This document shows positions 1-12,279 of a stretch of DNA of 64,000 nucleotides, one piece after another. The notes under the pieces are model-generated. The model was given only the letters and a program-made list of their open reading frames with translations, made no database searches and had not been told where the DNA came from. Location: positions 682,001 through 746,000 of the forward strand of contig CAVNZM010000004.1 of NCBI GenBank assembly GCA_963693365.1, in the 5' to 3' direction. The stretch comes from Amoebidium appalachense. Its lineage: Eukaryota; Ichthyosporea. The position numbers were made by a program, and so were the translations under genes. The first letter of the stretch is position 1. The number at the start of each line of letters is the position of its first letter.

Positions 1-204
1 GTATGATTAATGTTCAAGAAAACACCCACTTCCATTCTTCCTATTCAGCAGCTAAAAAAAACCCCCATCACTTCTTTACAACCCCAACTAACACACACAC
101 ACAGCAATGTGCACAAAACTGGGGGACTTGCCTCCTGTTTGACTCCTATGAGCAAAAAAAAACACAGTTGTGCTCTCGAGTAACACAACACGTTTCCCTT
201 CCAG

Positions 205-1284
205 GGCTTCACAACAAGGGATCAAGACCCACGCAGTCGCACCTCATACGGTGACCCCAAAGGAATAGCAGGGGGGCTGCCCCTTATCCGACTCCATCTA
301 TTGGCCAACGTGTCGGTGGTGATAACCCGCACACTTATGCAAAATGTAGCCGGGTATGCGGTGTGGGGTGGCATGGTGGAGGGTGGGGCACCACAGGAGA
401 TAGCAACACTGGTGGTCGGGCCAAACATGTTGGTTTATGGCAGCGTGGTGGTGGCCCGACCCGCAGGAGGATACCGCATGTTTGAGATGCTGCCTTCTAC
501 TACTAAGCCTGGGTATACGACCACAGTCGAAACAACAATGGGTGACCAGAAATATTTACAGCCCTTACTTCCTGATCAGGACCAAAAAACACAACCGAAA
601 AAATGCGCAAACAAGTGGGGGTCTGCCTAGTGTGGGTGGAAGGGCAGCGGTTGCACCTTCAGCTCAGAAACCGACACCAAAAGGGACGGGGAGGGACGGT
701 GGGGGTGTGGTGGATGTGATGGTTGTGTATACAGACAGGGTGAAGAATAAGTTGGGAGAGGTGGCACTGAGGTCCAAGATAGCGGCGGCTGTGGGCATGG
801 CAAACAGGGCACTGGCAAACAGCATGGTGGGTGTACACACATACACACGTGCAAGTACATGCGCATGTGCATGCACATACAAAAACACGTACATATGCAC
901 GCACATACTCCGTGACATGCGCGCACACACACACATGCACACAAACACATAAACACATATGCGCGCACACATACACACATGGTCACATGTTCACACACAC
1001 TCATACACACACACACACACACAAAAAGCACATGACTATAACGGACAAACACACACGCAGGCACGAACGCACACTGTTACATGCCTACACTACACACTTG
1101 TGTGACCACATGTCTTCACAGCAGCAGATTTGAAACGGCCAACTCCAGACACACCTACGCACACTTCCGTGCATGCACAAGAGCAAACTCTGCATACCAC
1201 ACGTAAAATCACTGTTTTTGTTTTATTTCACACTCAGACTCTCACACACAAAGGCGCGCGCGCGCGCACACACACACACACACA

Positions 1285-1355
<71 letters not shown>

Positions 1356-1394
1356 CCCCCCCCCCCCTCCCCCCCCCCCCCCCCCCCCCCCTCT

Positions 1395-1447
<53 letters not shown>

Positions 1448-1606
1448 TCGCTATCTCCCAGAAGGACACCAAGGTCCATACACCTGCGCTCGCAACCGCA
1501 CATGCCTAAACACACACAATTACATCAAACGAGACGATACCTCTCTCATATCCCTCCTCCCATCCCTATTTCCTTAATCTGCTAATTTTCCCTATCCCCC
1601 GTGCAC

Positions 1607-1641
<35 letters not shown>

Positions 1642-2518
1642 CCCCCCCCCCCCCTCTTTCTTCGCACACGCGCGCTTACACACACACGCACACTCATTTC
1701 CACTTTTTCTCTTGACTCCCTCCCTACCCCCGCCTCCGCGCCTTCCCCCCCCCCTCCCCACCCCCCCCCCCCCCCCCCCAGACACACACACACTCTCTCT
1801 CTCTCACTAACACTCACACCCACAGGTCCCGCTCCTGTTCAACCTTGAGAACATGGGTGCCACTGACTACATCGAAAAACCCAACCGTACCATCCACACC
1901 GCCTTAAAGTACCTCAAAACAAGGGGGATGGTGTGATGGATCAAGTGCACACAGTGAGAGACAAGGTTAAGGCCGACCTAGTGCAACTGGTGATAGATGA
2001 TGAGAGTGTGTGTGGTGTGGGCCTGCTGCTGACGGGTGACTTTGTGGGGATACCAGCCTTAACGAGCACAGGGGGTTCAGTGTGGTGTCGGCACAATGCC
2101 TGGGCACCATGGCACCGGCACATGAGCTGGGGCATAATCTGGTGGGTATCTAGTTTGCTGGGCGTGGGCTGTTGCGTGATGTAATAGTGTTTTTGTGTGC
2201 ACGCATCTTGGGTCGCAATCCGATGGTGATTCGGTGAAGTGGGGTTAAGAGGCAAGTTTCCAAGTAGTATTTAAGGGTAGGTGTGTGTGTGTGTGGTGGT
2301 GGTGGGGGAGGGGGCGGGGAGGGAGGGCTTGGAAGGGGGGGGGGGGGGGAAGGGGCAGAAGATGACATTGAGCATTTGAGCATTGGGGAAAGGGAGAGAG
2401 TGGACCGGGTAAGGAAATGCTTTGCATGTGGATGTGAGGTGGGTGGTGGTGGTGGTGGTGGTGGTGTGTATGTGTGTGTGTGTTGTGTGTGTGTGTATGT
2501 CTGTGTGTGTGCGCGCGC

Positions 2519-2556
<38 letters not shown>

Positions 2557-2622
2557 AAGGCAGGAGCAGGGGCGGGGGCAGGGGCGGGGCAGGGAAGGGA
2601 AAAGGGGCAGATGTGGCCGGGG

Positions 2623-2653
<31 letters not shown>

Positions 2654-2844
2654 ATTTGTCAATATCGATATCTCTTTCAAAACAGGTGATTTAGATGTGC
2701 AGTCGCGCACACGCCAAAACCCAATGCAAATTTCTTGCCCATCACGCCCTCCCCACTACACCACCACCGGCCCAGGGCCCTTGCGTACTTTGTGCATGCG
2801 CTCTCTATCCCTCCCCACCCCTCCCCCCTCCCCCCTCCCCTTCC

Positions 2845-2875
<31 letters not shown>

Positions 2876-3942
2876 GGCCACATCCCCTACTCTCCCACCC
2901 CACCCACACAACTTCATTCACTCACCCACCATCTCGCCCCTTTCATTAGGCAATAAACCCCTCCACTCTATTCTCAAATAAAATATCCCCCTTTCCTACA
3001 TGCCACCAACCATTCTTTCCCCCCCCCCAGGGCCTCCAACATGACCGTAGCAACAACCCCACCAACGACCCCCCTGCCTTCCCCTTTGGCTACGGCTATC
3101 GCCTGTGCGGAGGCAAAGGCCCAGTGCACACAGTGATGGCCTATTCGTGCGGTGAAAGCATGCCCGTGCCATATTTCTCCTCCCCTGCCCTCAACCTCAA
3201 CGGCCGGCCAATACGAATCAAGCATGCTAAGGGCTCTAAGGTGTCGGCTGATAGTGCCCAAGCTCTGACCCTTGCGGCGTGGACGGTGGCAAATTATCGA
3301 GTCTCGGGGGATTTGCAAGGGTCCCCCTGCCCTGCGGGGGTCAAGGCATCGACGCAGGGCCCACGAGCGATAGATTTGCATTGGGCTGATGTGTCTAGGG
3401 AGACCGGGTACAAGATTTATCGCATGACTGAGGGCCACTCAAATTGGATACTGGTAGCAACTCTGGCTTCCGGGTCGACCCGGTATACCGATTCGGGTCT
3501 GACCTCGTCCACCAAATACATTTATCGGGTCACGGCATACAACAGTGGGGGTGAGTCTCCACCCGGGCAGGTTGCATCAGCAACCACCCTCTCTGCGCAG
3601 GGGGATAGGTCAATGGCTCCCCCAGTCCCTTTGTTGAAGCCTGGTGAAATACGCGCGGGTGGGGTGGTACTTATACTTAGCGTCAACCCGGGAGCAGCTG
3701 GGCAGACTTATACCATCTACCAGTCAATGGCTGGAGGTGCATATATGCGCATGGGCACGGTGGTCAGTGGGCCTATGGGGTCTGCCCAGTATCGTGACAC
3801 TACCGCCCCATCCAGGGGTGTCCTTATCTATCGGGCCACATTATCCACCCCGTCAGGCACATCGGATATGTCCACCCCTGTCACTATCCAAGTGCCCTGC
3901 ATACAGGCCAACATCCCTCAAAGACCCCCTACCAAATCTTGA
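205..3942 (+). CDS. Secreted metzincin zinc metalloprotease with fibronectin type III repeats (5' end outside window)
   Basis: Exons read at 205-826 (containing a frame change), 1826-2141 and 3031-3942 (TGA). The first exon resembles a protease prodomain (WGGMVEGG, then a beta-rich stretch). Near 710 comes the strand-helix start of a catalytic domain (VVDVMVVYTD). Exon 1826-2141 ends inside the zinc motif at HELGHNL (2121-2141); exon 3031 opens with GLQHD, so splicing creates HELGHNLGLQHD, the metzincin HExxHxxGxxHD site. The Met-turn is VMAY (Met codon 3136-3138). Residues from about 3336 to 3595 form a fibronectin III domain, and a second FN3-like unit follows to the stop. The nearest families known to me are peptidyl-Asp metalloendopeptidase and reprolysin-like enzymes; substrate unknown. 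Two frame breaks, near 580-640 and in the G5 run at about 1922-1926, must be assembly indels or lesions. No start or signal peptide is seen because the gene begins upstream. Confidence 0.8.
1255..1443. repeat. Compound microsatellite in protease intron
   Basis: Consecutive (GC)n, (AC)n, (TC)n of about 65 bases, poly-C broken by single T, and (AC)n again, inside the intron between exons 205-826 and 1826-2141. A second CT/poly-C block lies at 1610-1655 and a poly-C block at 1745-1780. This is the typical intron filler of the window. Confidence 0.9.
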
Positions 3943-4033
3943 GTGTACTTTGGATGTGCGAATTTCGATTGTGCGATTTACATTGTGACGCGAGGATATC
4001 GTTAGGCTGCTCTTGTGCGGTGAGTGCTACCTG

Positions 4034-4039
4034 AATAAA
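4034..4039 (+). promoter_or_regulatory. Polyadenylation signal AATAAA of the metzincin gene
   Basis: A canonical AATAAA lies 92 bases after the stop codon of the protease gene, on the same strand and in unique sequence. No cleavage site can be assigned from sequence alone. Confidence 0.5.
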
Positions 4040-4587
4040 ACTAACTGGACTCGCAGATATTTGAAAGTTGCAGGCACTCAGGTGCGGCAGTATGTACGCG
4101 GGCGGATAAATTAGACCGCACCACGTGTCAGTTTGTGATAGAACACGTGTCTTTGAGTGGCAATGTGATGTGAATGAATGGGTAGCTAATATGAATCAGC
4201 AGGCTGATGTGGCCAGTTTGCTAACCGAATATGATCGAGTAATGTGTGTGATACGTGATAGATGCTGTGAACGGTGGTGATTGGATAGTTATCGTGCGTG
4301 ATGAATCACTTGTTGTGCGGTATCTAGTATAATTGATGAAAACGCTGATTCGAGATTTTTGAATAACTGATGAAAAATATAAGGGACCTGTATCGATGCA
4401 CTAACATATTAGACTCGTAAACTTTCTCTGGATAGAGAAAGAGTATCTCTCAAGTAAATTTGAATATTGTGCCCTTGAAGTATGTTAGAAACCGTGTGAA
4501 TGGCCGCAATGGGGAATAAATAAGTGCTTGTGAATGGATGTATCCACAAGCTCTGTCGTAACCTCATATACCTCGGACTTGCCAGCC

Positions 4588-4629
<42 letters not shown>

Positions 4630-4788
4630 TCCCCCCACACACCCACCACCACCACCACCACCACCACCACTACACACACACATGCACACAAACACACGTA
4701 CAAGCAAACGCACAAACACACAAACAAATCAAACACAAACACACACACAAAAACCACCGCCACCACACACACGTACACACATACACGT

Positions 4789-4834
<46 letters not shown>

Positions 4835-5371
4835 GCCCACCACCACCACCACCAACAGAGAACAGCATCACAGTGTAACGCACAAAAAAAAAAGGAGGAA
4901 AAAGAAAAACGGACAGGTGAACTTTATCATGGCTAACAAGAAGAAATAACCTGACTATATTTAACGTGCATTCACGTCTGTCCATGCATGAGAAGGGGGG
5001 AGGGGGGGGGGGGGGGGGGGGGGAGGGAGGAGAGGGGAGGTGGGGGAAGGGGGGGGGGAGGGGGGGGGGGGGGGGGGCATAGTCTATTATGCACTAGCTT
5101 CAGAATACACGATGGGAAACATGGGTGCGCAGGCTGCACCAATGAATTAATGGCATATAACTGGATACTAATCTTTGCTAACTTGTGTGTGTGTGTGTGT
5201 ATGGAAAGGGAGGGGGAGGGGGGGGGGGGGGGGGGGGGGAGTGGCTGTTGCTACGGTCCTGATAAAAATGACACAGAGAAATGCTTTGTTTCTCAGCCAA
5301 GATTTACATTTCATTGGGCGATCATAGGCCGGAACATTTTATGATTAGTAAATTTCGGAGCTCTAGCTAGT

Positions 5372-5512
5372 ATAAAATACATCGAATACAATGAGTACAA
5401 TGAATACAATGAATACATCGAATACAATGAGTACAACGAATACAATGAATACATTAAATACATCGAACACAATGAATACAATGAACACAATGAATACAAT
5501 GACTTGAATACA
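5372..5512. repeat. Minisatellite, 9-base unit (consensus GAATACAAT)
   Basis: About fifteen imperfect tandem copies of GAATACAAT, with variants such as GAGTACAAT and GAATACATC. It lies in the spacer and overlaps no recognised gene; the leucine/tyrosine/serine-rich minus-strand frame across it is a translation of the repeat. Confidence 0.85.
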
Positions 5513-6023
5513 CGGTCATGCCAGGCCAAACAGTTATGCCAGCATAATTGCACACCGCTTCAACCTTCCGTTTTCCATGGTTCCAATCTAAAGCACTCAG
5601 ATTCAAGCAACAACCTGCAGCTGAGGCTGTGACCGCCGGGGATGCTGGACCAGCTGATGGTGCAGACATCCTATGCAATAAGCAAAAAACACTGCAGCAA
5701 CCTGGAAACCAGGCACAAACCAACAATATGAAATATTGCTATAACAATACACAGACTTTTATGATAGCAACATACAAAGTATCAACTTACAAAAACACAT
5801 GCCCCACTTGCACACAATGAACAGTCACTTATTGCATCTACCGTATTCACCTCCCCCTCTCCCCTCCCGCCCCCCCCCCCCCCTTTTCCCTTGCTGGGTG
5901 CCCCAGGCATCACATTTAGCCAAAACCACTCGAGTACAGTAGCATTCTGTTTTTTAATGCGTGCCTACATTTGGAATCTATTTGTTACCCCGTTGCAATA
6001 TGTCACATCACGGATCCAATCAT

Positions 6024-6210
6024 CTACTGGCCCCTGACCACATGTGCCGCCAGACCCGTTTTCTCTTTAAGGTCTGCAAGCACCTCCTTTAAGGTGATGG
6101 GCCCAAACTCCTCCAGCTCGTAGCTGACACGAACCACTGGCTTGTTGACCTTTATCACCTGAAAAGGGGGGGGGGAGGGGGAGGGGGGGTTATTCGGGGG
6201 CGGCGGGGGC

Positions 6211-6241
<31 letters not shown>

Positions 6242-9200
6242 CTAATGCGATTTACAGTACTAATGGCGATTTCACAATGGATAACGGTAATACTTGCACG
6301 GACGGAAGTATTGCACGAAGTTGCACAGGGCCCACGCTCTAACGACGAGGGGGGGAGTTGAGAGGGGGGAAAGGGGAGGAGGGGCGAGGGGAGAGGGGTG
6401 GGGATGGGGGGGGGGAGGGGGGGGGGGGGGGGGGTGGCAAGTCATCCACAGTATCAGTGTTTGTGACCAGCTTACCAACAGCCACCGGGAAGGGGAAGCC
6501 GGGGGAGGGGGGGGGGGGGGGAGAGAGAGGGGGGGGGGGAGGGGGGTAAGAGAATAACGGATATGGGAGGGGGGGTAAGAGAATAACGGATATGGGAGGG
6601 GGGGTAAGAGAATAACGGATATGGGAGGGGGGGGAAGAGAATAACGGATATGGGAGGGGGGGTAAGAGAATAACGGATATGGGAGGGGGGGTAAGAGAAT
6701 AACGGATATGGGAGGGGGGGAAGAGAATAACGGATATGGGAGGGGGGGTAAGAGAATAACGGATATGGGAGGGGGGGGGAAGAGAATAACGGATATGGGA
6801 GGGGGGTAAGAGAATAACGGATATGGGAGGGGGGGGGAAGAGAATAACGGATATGGGAGGGGGGAGGAGGGGAGTTTGGAGGCCGAGGAACGGAGGAAGG
6901 ACAAGAGGGAGAGAGGGAGCGACAGCAAAAGGGAGGGAGAGAGGGAGGGAGGCTTTAATAAGACCGGGAGGGACTGCTCGGAGATGATGGGAGGGAGAGA
7001 GTTATATGAGAGTGAGAGAAACTTTGATGCCGAGAAAGGGGAGAGAACGGCATTTGGGAGGGGTAGAGAGGGAAGAACAGACAGATCTTAATTTGAGGAG
7101 TTGTGGGGCCAAACACAGGGATCAAGGCCAGCGCAAGTGGCTGCAAAGTATAATAGAAACAGCAACTCATGGTCTGATGGAAACAAGAGACAGCTGGCTA
7201 GAAACGTGTGGTGGTGGTGGGTGATCATGTTTCCGGTATTGGTGGTGTGGAGTGCATACGTGTGTATCGAGAGGGGGGGGGGGGGGGGGAGGGGGAGAGA
7301 GAGAGGGAGGAGAAGAGAGACAGGGGGGTAGAGGGGAGGGGAAAAGCGGGGGAGGGGAGGGGGGGGGGGGGGGGGGAGGGTTGCGCTTGGTACCTTTGTA
7401 AGGTCGATGGGAGTGCCGGCCAGGACCACGTCACAGTCAACCTTGTTGATCACATCCTCCATCTCTGTGTGGGCACACAGTACCATCAGTACATGACACA
7501 CACCCATCAAACCAATCCATCCACATCCCAAACCAATGCGGCTCCCCCCAAGCCCTCCATTTAGACACACTCAGCTTTCAGTCTCTCTCCCATTCATTCC
7601 CAACTCCGATCACAGCAACCCCTTCAACCCATAAGGAAGCCAAGCACAAAGGTGCATTCCCCACAACCACCTCCTACCCCTCCCCTCTCCCCCCCCCCCC
7701 CCCTCTCCCACCATCCCCCCTCTCACTTCCCTCCCCTCCTCCCCCTCCCCTCGCGCCCCATCCTTCCTGCCCCCCGCCAACCGGAATCCACAAATAAACC
7801 AACACACTGCCCCCCTCCCCTCCCCCCCTCCCCCCCTTCCCCCCACCAAATGCGTGCGCGTGCGCACACACACACCTCTCCCCCCCCCCCCCGCACACAC
7901 ACACACATACAGGTACACACACACATACACACACCCTTCAACTGGTCCTTGCTGTAGCCCATTGCTGGCAGCACGTCCTGCAGCTGATCGAACTCCTTAA
8001 AGACCTTGGCCAGGTTGGGCGCACCTTCCAAATATGGCTGTGGCCGCACCATCTGATTGGCTCCGTAGCGCTGCGCCGCCACATAGCCCGCACCAATGGC
8101 CATGTTGCCGTGGGTTAAAGTCGGCCCATCCTCCACCACAAGCACACGCTTGCCTGTGTGTGTGTGTGTTTTGGGGTGTGTGTGTGTTTGGGGGGGGGGG
8201 GGGGGGGGGAGGGGGGGAGGGGGGGGAGGGGGGAGGGGGGACGGGGGGAGAGGAGGGATGGAGGAAAAGGGGAGGGGGGTGTTTGTGTTAAGAGGCTGGA
8301 AAGTGAATGGATGGGTGTGTGGGGTGAAGTATAAGCGAGAGGCGTGCACAGAAACATTGGAGGCGGTTCGTGTAAACGGAGGTGAGGGAGAGGTTAGGGG
8401 GGAGGAGGGGGGAGGGAATGGGATCGTGAGATTAGGGGTGGGGTGATACAGGGGGATGGTTGCTGTAGTGGTGGGGGTGATGTGTTTGTTTGTGCATGTG
8501 TGTGTGTGTGTGAGGCGGAGGGGGAAGGGAGGGGAAAAGGAGAGGGTATCATCGTAACAAAGGTAGAATGACAGAAGCAGGGGGGTATACCTTTAATAAG
8601 ATCCACGGCCTCTGGGGCCACAGTGGGAGGGGAGTTAGCGTGGATGATCTTAGCATTGGGATTGAGGGCAGTCAGGCTGGTCGTGAGGGTCTGGATGGCT
8701 TCTGGTGTGGCCGTGTCCTCCTTGTTGATGATGAGGTAGTCGGCTGGGGGGGGGGAGGGAGGGAGGGAGGGGGGGGGGGGGGAGGGAGGGAGGGAGGGGG
8801 GGGGGGGGGGAGGCCGTGGGGAGGGGGGAGGTGGGGAGGGAAGGGGGGAGGGCGGGGCGGGAGGGAGGGGGGTGGGGGGGTGGGAGGGGGAAATATGTTA
8901 AAATGTGGGGTTGATCATGACGTGGTGGGCGTTGGTGATGGTGATGGTGGTGGGTGGGGTTGGGGGGGAAGGGGGGAGGGGGGGGGGAAGAATGGGGAGA
9001 AGGGATGTACTGCGTAGTGCAGAGTACAGTTTGGTGGGGGATTTGTCAAATATTGGATGCTCAACTTGATCACTTTGTGTTGCTGAGGCTGCTGTTACCT
9101 TCCCCCCCCCCCCCCCCCCCCCCCCCCACCACCACCACCACCAACACACACACACACACAGACACACACCGGTCCACCCGATCATCCAACAAATGTCAAA

Positions 9201-9565
9201 CAATCTTTACTATTTTTTCCATCCATCCATCCCCCCTCCCTCCCCTCCCCCTCCCCCCAGCTGTAAAACCAATACATACTTTTAGTAATATTGGTACCTA
9301 CCCAGCCTGACATTGACCTCCCCCGGGTAGCTGCCGGCCTCATGGCCCACCCTCAGTGGGTCCGCAACCACCAAGAGCACATCGGGCACGTAGAAGGACA
9401 CCTCGTTGTTGCCTCCGTCCCACACGATCACATCTGCCTCCCTCTCTGCCTGCCTGATGATGGTCTCATAGTCCACCCCGCTGTAGATCACCAGCCCACG
9501 GTCCACGTAGCCCTCGTATTCTTCAAGTTCCTCGATAGTGCATTCGTTACTATAGAGGGGGTGGT

Positions 9566-9596
<31 letters not shown>

Positions 9597-10574
9597 GGGG
9601 GGGGGGAAGGGAAGAGAGAGAAAATGAAAGAGAGGAATGGATGTGGGCGTATTTTTGGAAGAATCGCTGGGGGAGGGGGGGGGGGGGGGGGGGGGATTCC
9701 GGTTAGTTGGGATGGCAGGAACTTAGGAAACTGATGTCCTTATGTGCACACGCGATAATTCCAAAGGAAAAAATGTGTGTATGCGGGGAGGGGGGGGGGG
9801 GGGGGGGGGGGTCGTGTCTGTTTATGCACATGTGCCCTGAGAGGGGGGAGGGGGGAGTGTACATCAGTGGGGCCACGACTTAGAGTCGGGTGGTAAGGGT
9901 TGCTACGGGGGGAGCATGGGGAGGGGGGAGGGGGAGGGGGAGGGGGGAGGGGAGGGGGAGGAGGAGTGGGGGGGGGGGGGGGGGGGGAGGGGGAGGGGGT
10001 GGGGGAAGGGGATGGGATGGGGTTGGGGGGGGGGGGGAGGGGGGTTTTTCATACGTGACGAGGTCTTGGTGTGTTGCAAAGCGCATGCACTCCTGCTTGA
10101 CCAGGTCACCGTAGGGCATGGGCTCACGGATGGCCACCACACGTAGGCCCTCATTCTTGAGCATTTGCACCAACTGTTGAATCCCCCAAACAGGCCTTCA
10201 GTGAAATTTCATATCCTTGTGTACTGAAATTTCAGAATTGTATGAAGGAAAGCAACCTCGTGTAATGTTTTCCTGCCCGTAGAACGTTTCTTTTTCCCTC
10301 AAGTCTCCACAGCATCAACATCAACCACCCACGCTCCGTGCCCTCTGGAGCCAACCCTCCTCTCCCAGACACTTCGTCTATCAGCCTCTGTTTCCTGCTT
10401 TGAATCAGCTCCCTTCAGGCTCTACCCCCCCCCCCCCCCCCCCCCCACACCCCCCCCCCCCCCCCCCCCCCCCCCCCAAGAAACGTCCCCTTCTGCAACA
10501 GCATTACCATCCCCCTTCCCCACTCCTTGCCCTTCCCTTTCAACCCCTTCTCTTCCCCCCTCAACCCTCTGCTC

Positions 10575-10605
<31 letters not shown>

Positions 10606-12279
10606 ACACCGTCCTTTCCCGACCATCCCTCCCCTTCCGACCCCCTTCAGCCCCACCCACCTTCCTTGAGGTCTGGCTCTTGCCACAGCCCGTGCGCACA
10701 GCACACACGGCTATGATGGGCTTAGTGCTTTTGATCATTGTGTGCAGGGGTGAGATCAGACGGAAATCTGCCCCGGCTGCGAGCGCCCTGCTAGCCTTGT
10801 GCATCACCTGAAGGGGGGAGGAAGGGGGTGGGGGGGGAGGGGGGAAGGGGGGGGGGGGGGGTCAAGGGGAAGGGGGTGAGCACAGAGTGTGGAGTCAGTT
10901 GCTAATGGGTGGGGTGGGTGGTGAAGGGGAGGCAAACAGCAAACAAGATCACAGGCACAAGGAAAGGGAAGGGGAGGACGGAAGTAGCCTATAGCAATCA
11001 GACAGAGCCTTACGAATTCCGAAAGGGAGGGTCCGTTTGCAGGGGGAAGGTTAAGGTGTGTGTGTGTGTAGGGGGGGGGGGGGGGGGTTGTTGTGACCTA
11101 ACCCAGTAATGGTCTACTAAATCTAATGACTCTCTGGCCAGATCATGAGATAGAGAGGCAAAGAGAAAGGGAGAGAGGGGAGGGTAGAAGAAGACAGGAG
11201 CCGTGATGGAAGAGGACAACACGTACAAGAAGCCACTCAAACTGGTTGATTTCTCACGCCCGGAAAGATAAGGAGGGTGAGGGGAGGAAGAAGAGTGGGG
11301 CAACAAAGAGGAGGGAGGTGGTGGGATGCGGGGGCGGGAGGGGGTGGGGGTGGGGGGGTGGGGGCTGCTACGTACATCTGGATAGGCGATGTCCGAGTAG
11401 GCCAAGACGACCAGCTGCACGTGGTTGGTTTTAACGAACGTTTCCAATTGGTTCTCCGGGATGGTTGGTATGCCCTGTGGGTAGAGGGGGCCAGCCAACT
11501 CTGGGGGGTACTTGCGCATCTCACCCTCGACTGTTGGGGAAGGGCAGGGGGAGGAAGAAAGAGGGGGGGGGGGAGGGGGGGAGGGGGGGAGGGGGGGAAG
11601 AAGGGGGAGAGGGGGGACGTAAAGGGGGAGAAAGAGGGGAAGGGTGGGGGAAGGGGGGTGGGGAGGGGTTTGGTTCGAAATATTTTCAAAATGCCTCAGA
11701 ATCAGAACACGGTAATCAAGTTGAATTCAGGCCCCAATCCAGTAACATAACCGAATCATATTGCAGCAGCCAAGAAGCCTTACTACCAGCTGCTCTTTGT
11801 GTGCATATTTGGAGACATAACCGAATCGGATGCTGGTGCACGCAGGAACTGCATTTGAGGCTGTATTGTGTTGGAGAGGACTAACGGCACATGTAAAGAG
11901 CAAGTTAGGAGCACCAGTTAACTGTGTTTCTTTTTTTTTATTATCATTAATGTGATGCATATGGGGTCGGTAGGGGTGGTGGGGGTGGGGGTATTGGGTG
12001 AAGGGGGAGAGGGGGGAAGGGGGGAGGGGGAGAGATGGGGCGGGGAGGGGGGGGGGGCGAGGAGGGTCAAGGGGGGGAGGGGGGAATGGAGGGGGAGGGG
12101 GCAGAGGGGAGGAGGGAATGGGGGAGGAGGAGGGGCATACCCGTGCCCAGATTCTGTTCGACGGCCATGGTGAAGGCAAGGATCTCGTGGGTGGGGTCAT
12201 GGCGGTAGACACGGTTGAACACGTGGTAGTCCATGCCCGCAGCACCAATTATCACAGTGCGCATACGCTGCGCCATCAT
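6024..12279 (-). CDS. COG2403 predicted GTPase, cyclic 2,3-diphosphoglycerate synthetase-like protein
   Basis: Nine exons, all phase-consistent: 12141-12279 (ATG), 11376-11530, 10661-10807, 10055-10173, 9302-9549, 8591-8743, 7935-8153, 7394-7464 and 6024-6158 (TAG). They give 461 residues, about the usual family length. The N-terminus has a nucleotide-binding-like start (RTVIIGAAGMDYHVFN). PPELAGPLYP and LAYSDIAYPDVMHKASR follow, then a P-loop, AVRTGCGKSQTSRK (residues 134-147), then VIWDGGNN, DYLIINKEDTA, VLVVEDGPTLTHG, LPAMGYS and AGTPIDL. Archaeal relatives make cyclic 2,3-diphosphoglycerate with ATP; other members are only called predicted GTPases, so the reaction here is inferred, not shown. 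I see no transit peptide. The gene type is mainly prokaryotic in my knowledge, yet here it has eight introns, so it is an old acquisition or an inherited gene often lost. The last intron holds a minisatellite. Confidence 0.9.
6547..6862. repeat. Minisatellite, 29-base unit, about 11 copies
   Basis: Tandem copies of a unit centred on AGAGAATAACGGATATGGG followed by a G run of 6-9. Only the G-run length and a T/A change vary between copies. It lies in the last intron of the COG2403 gene (between exons 7394-7464 and 6024-6158). Confidence 0.95.

Larger units (their letters stand above)
3943..6023. other. Intergenic spacer with microsatellites
   Basis: Between the convergent protease (+) and COG2403 (-) genes. 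From 4040 to 4560 the sequence is unique and AT-leaning. Then follow a poly-C/(CA)n block (4588-4830), G-rich blocks (4995-5078, 5216-5240) and the 9-base minisatellite at 5372-5512. From 5550 to 6020 the sequence is unique, with no open frame I believe. Confidence 0.6.

Noticed and set aside
1242-1515. Long minus-strand frames rich in Arg-Glu, Gly and Cys-Val
   Set aside because: They are translations of (GA)n, poly-G and (GT)n; the same types recur at every microsatellite in the window.
6272-6928. 218-codon minus frame with repeated YPLFSYPP-like units
   Set aside because: It translates the 29-base minisatellite. The COG2403 protein joins 7394-7464 directly to 6024-6158 in phase without it.
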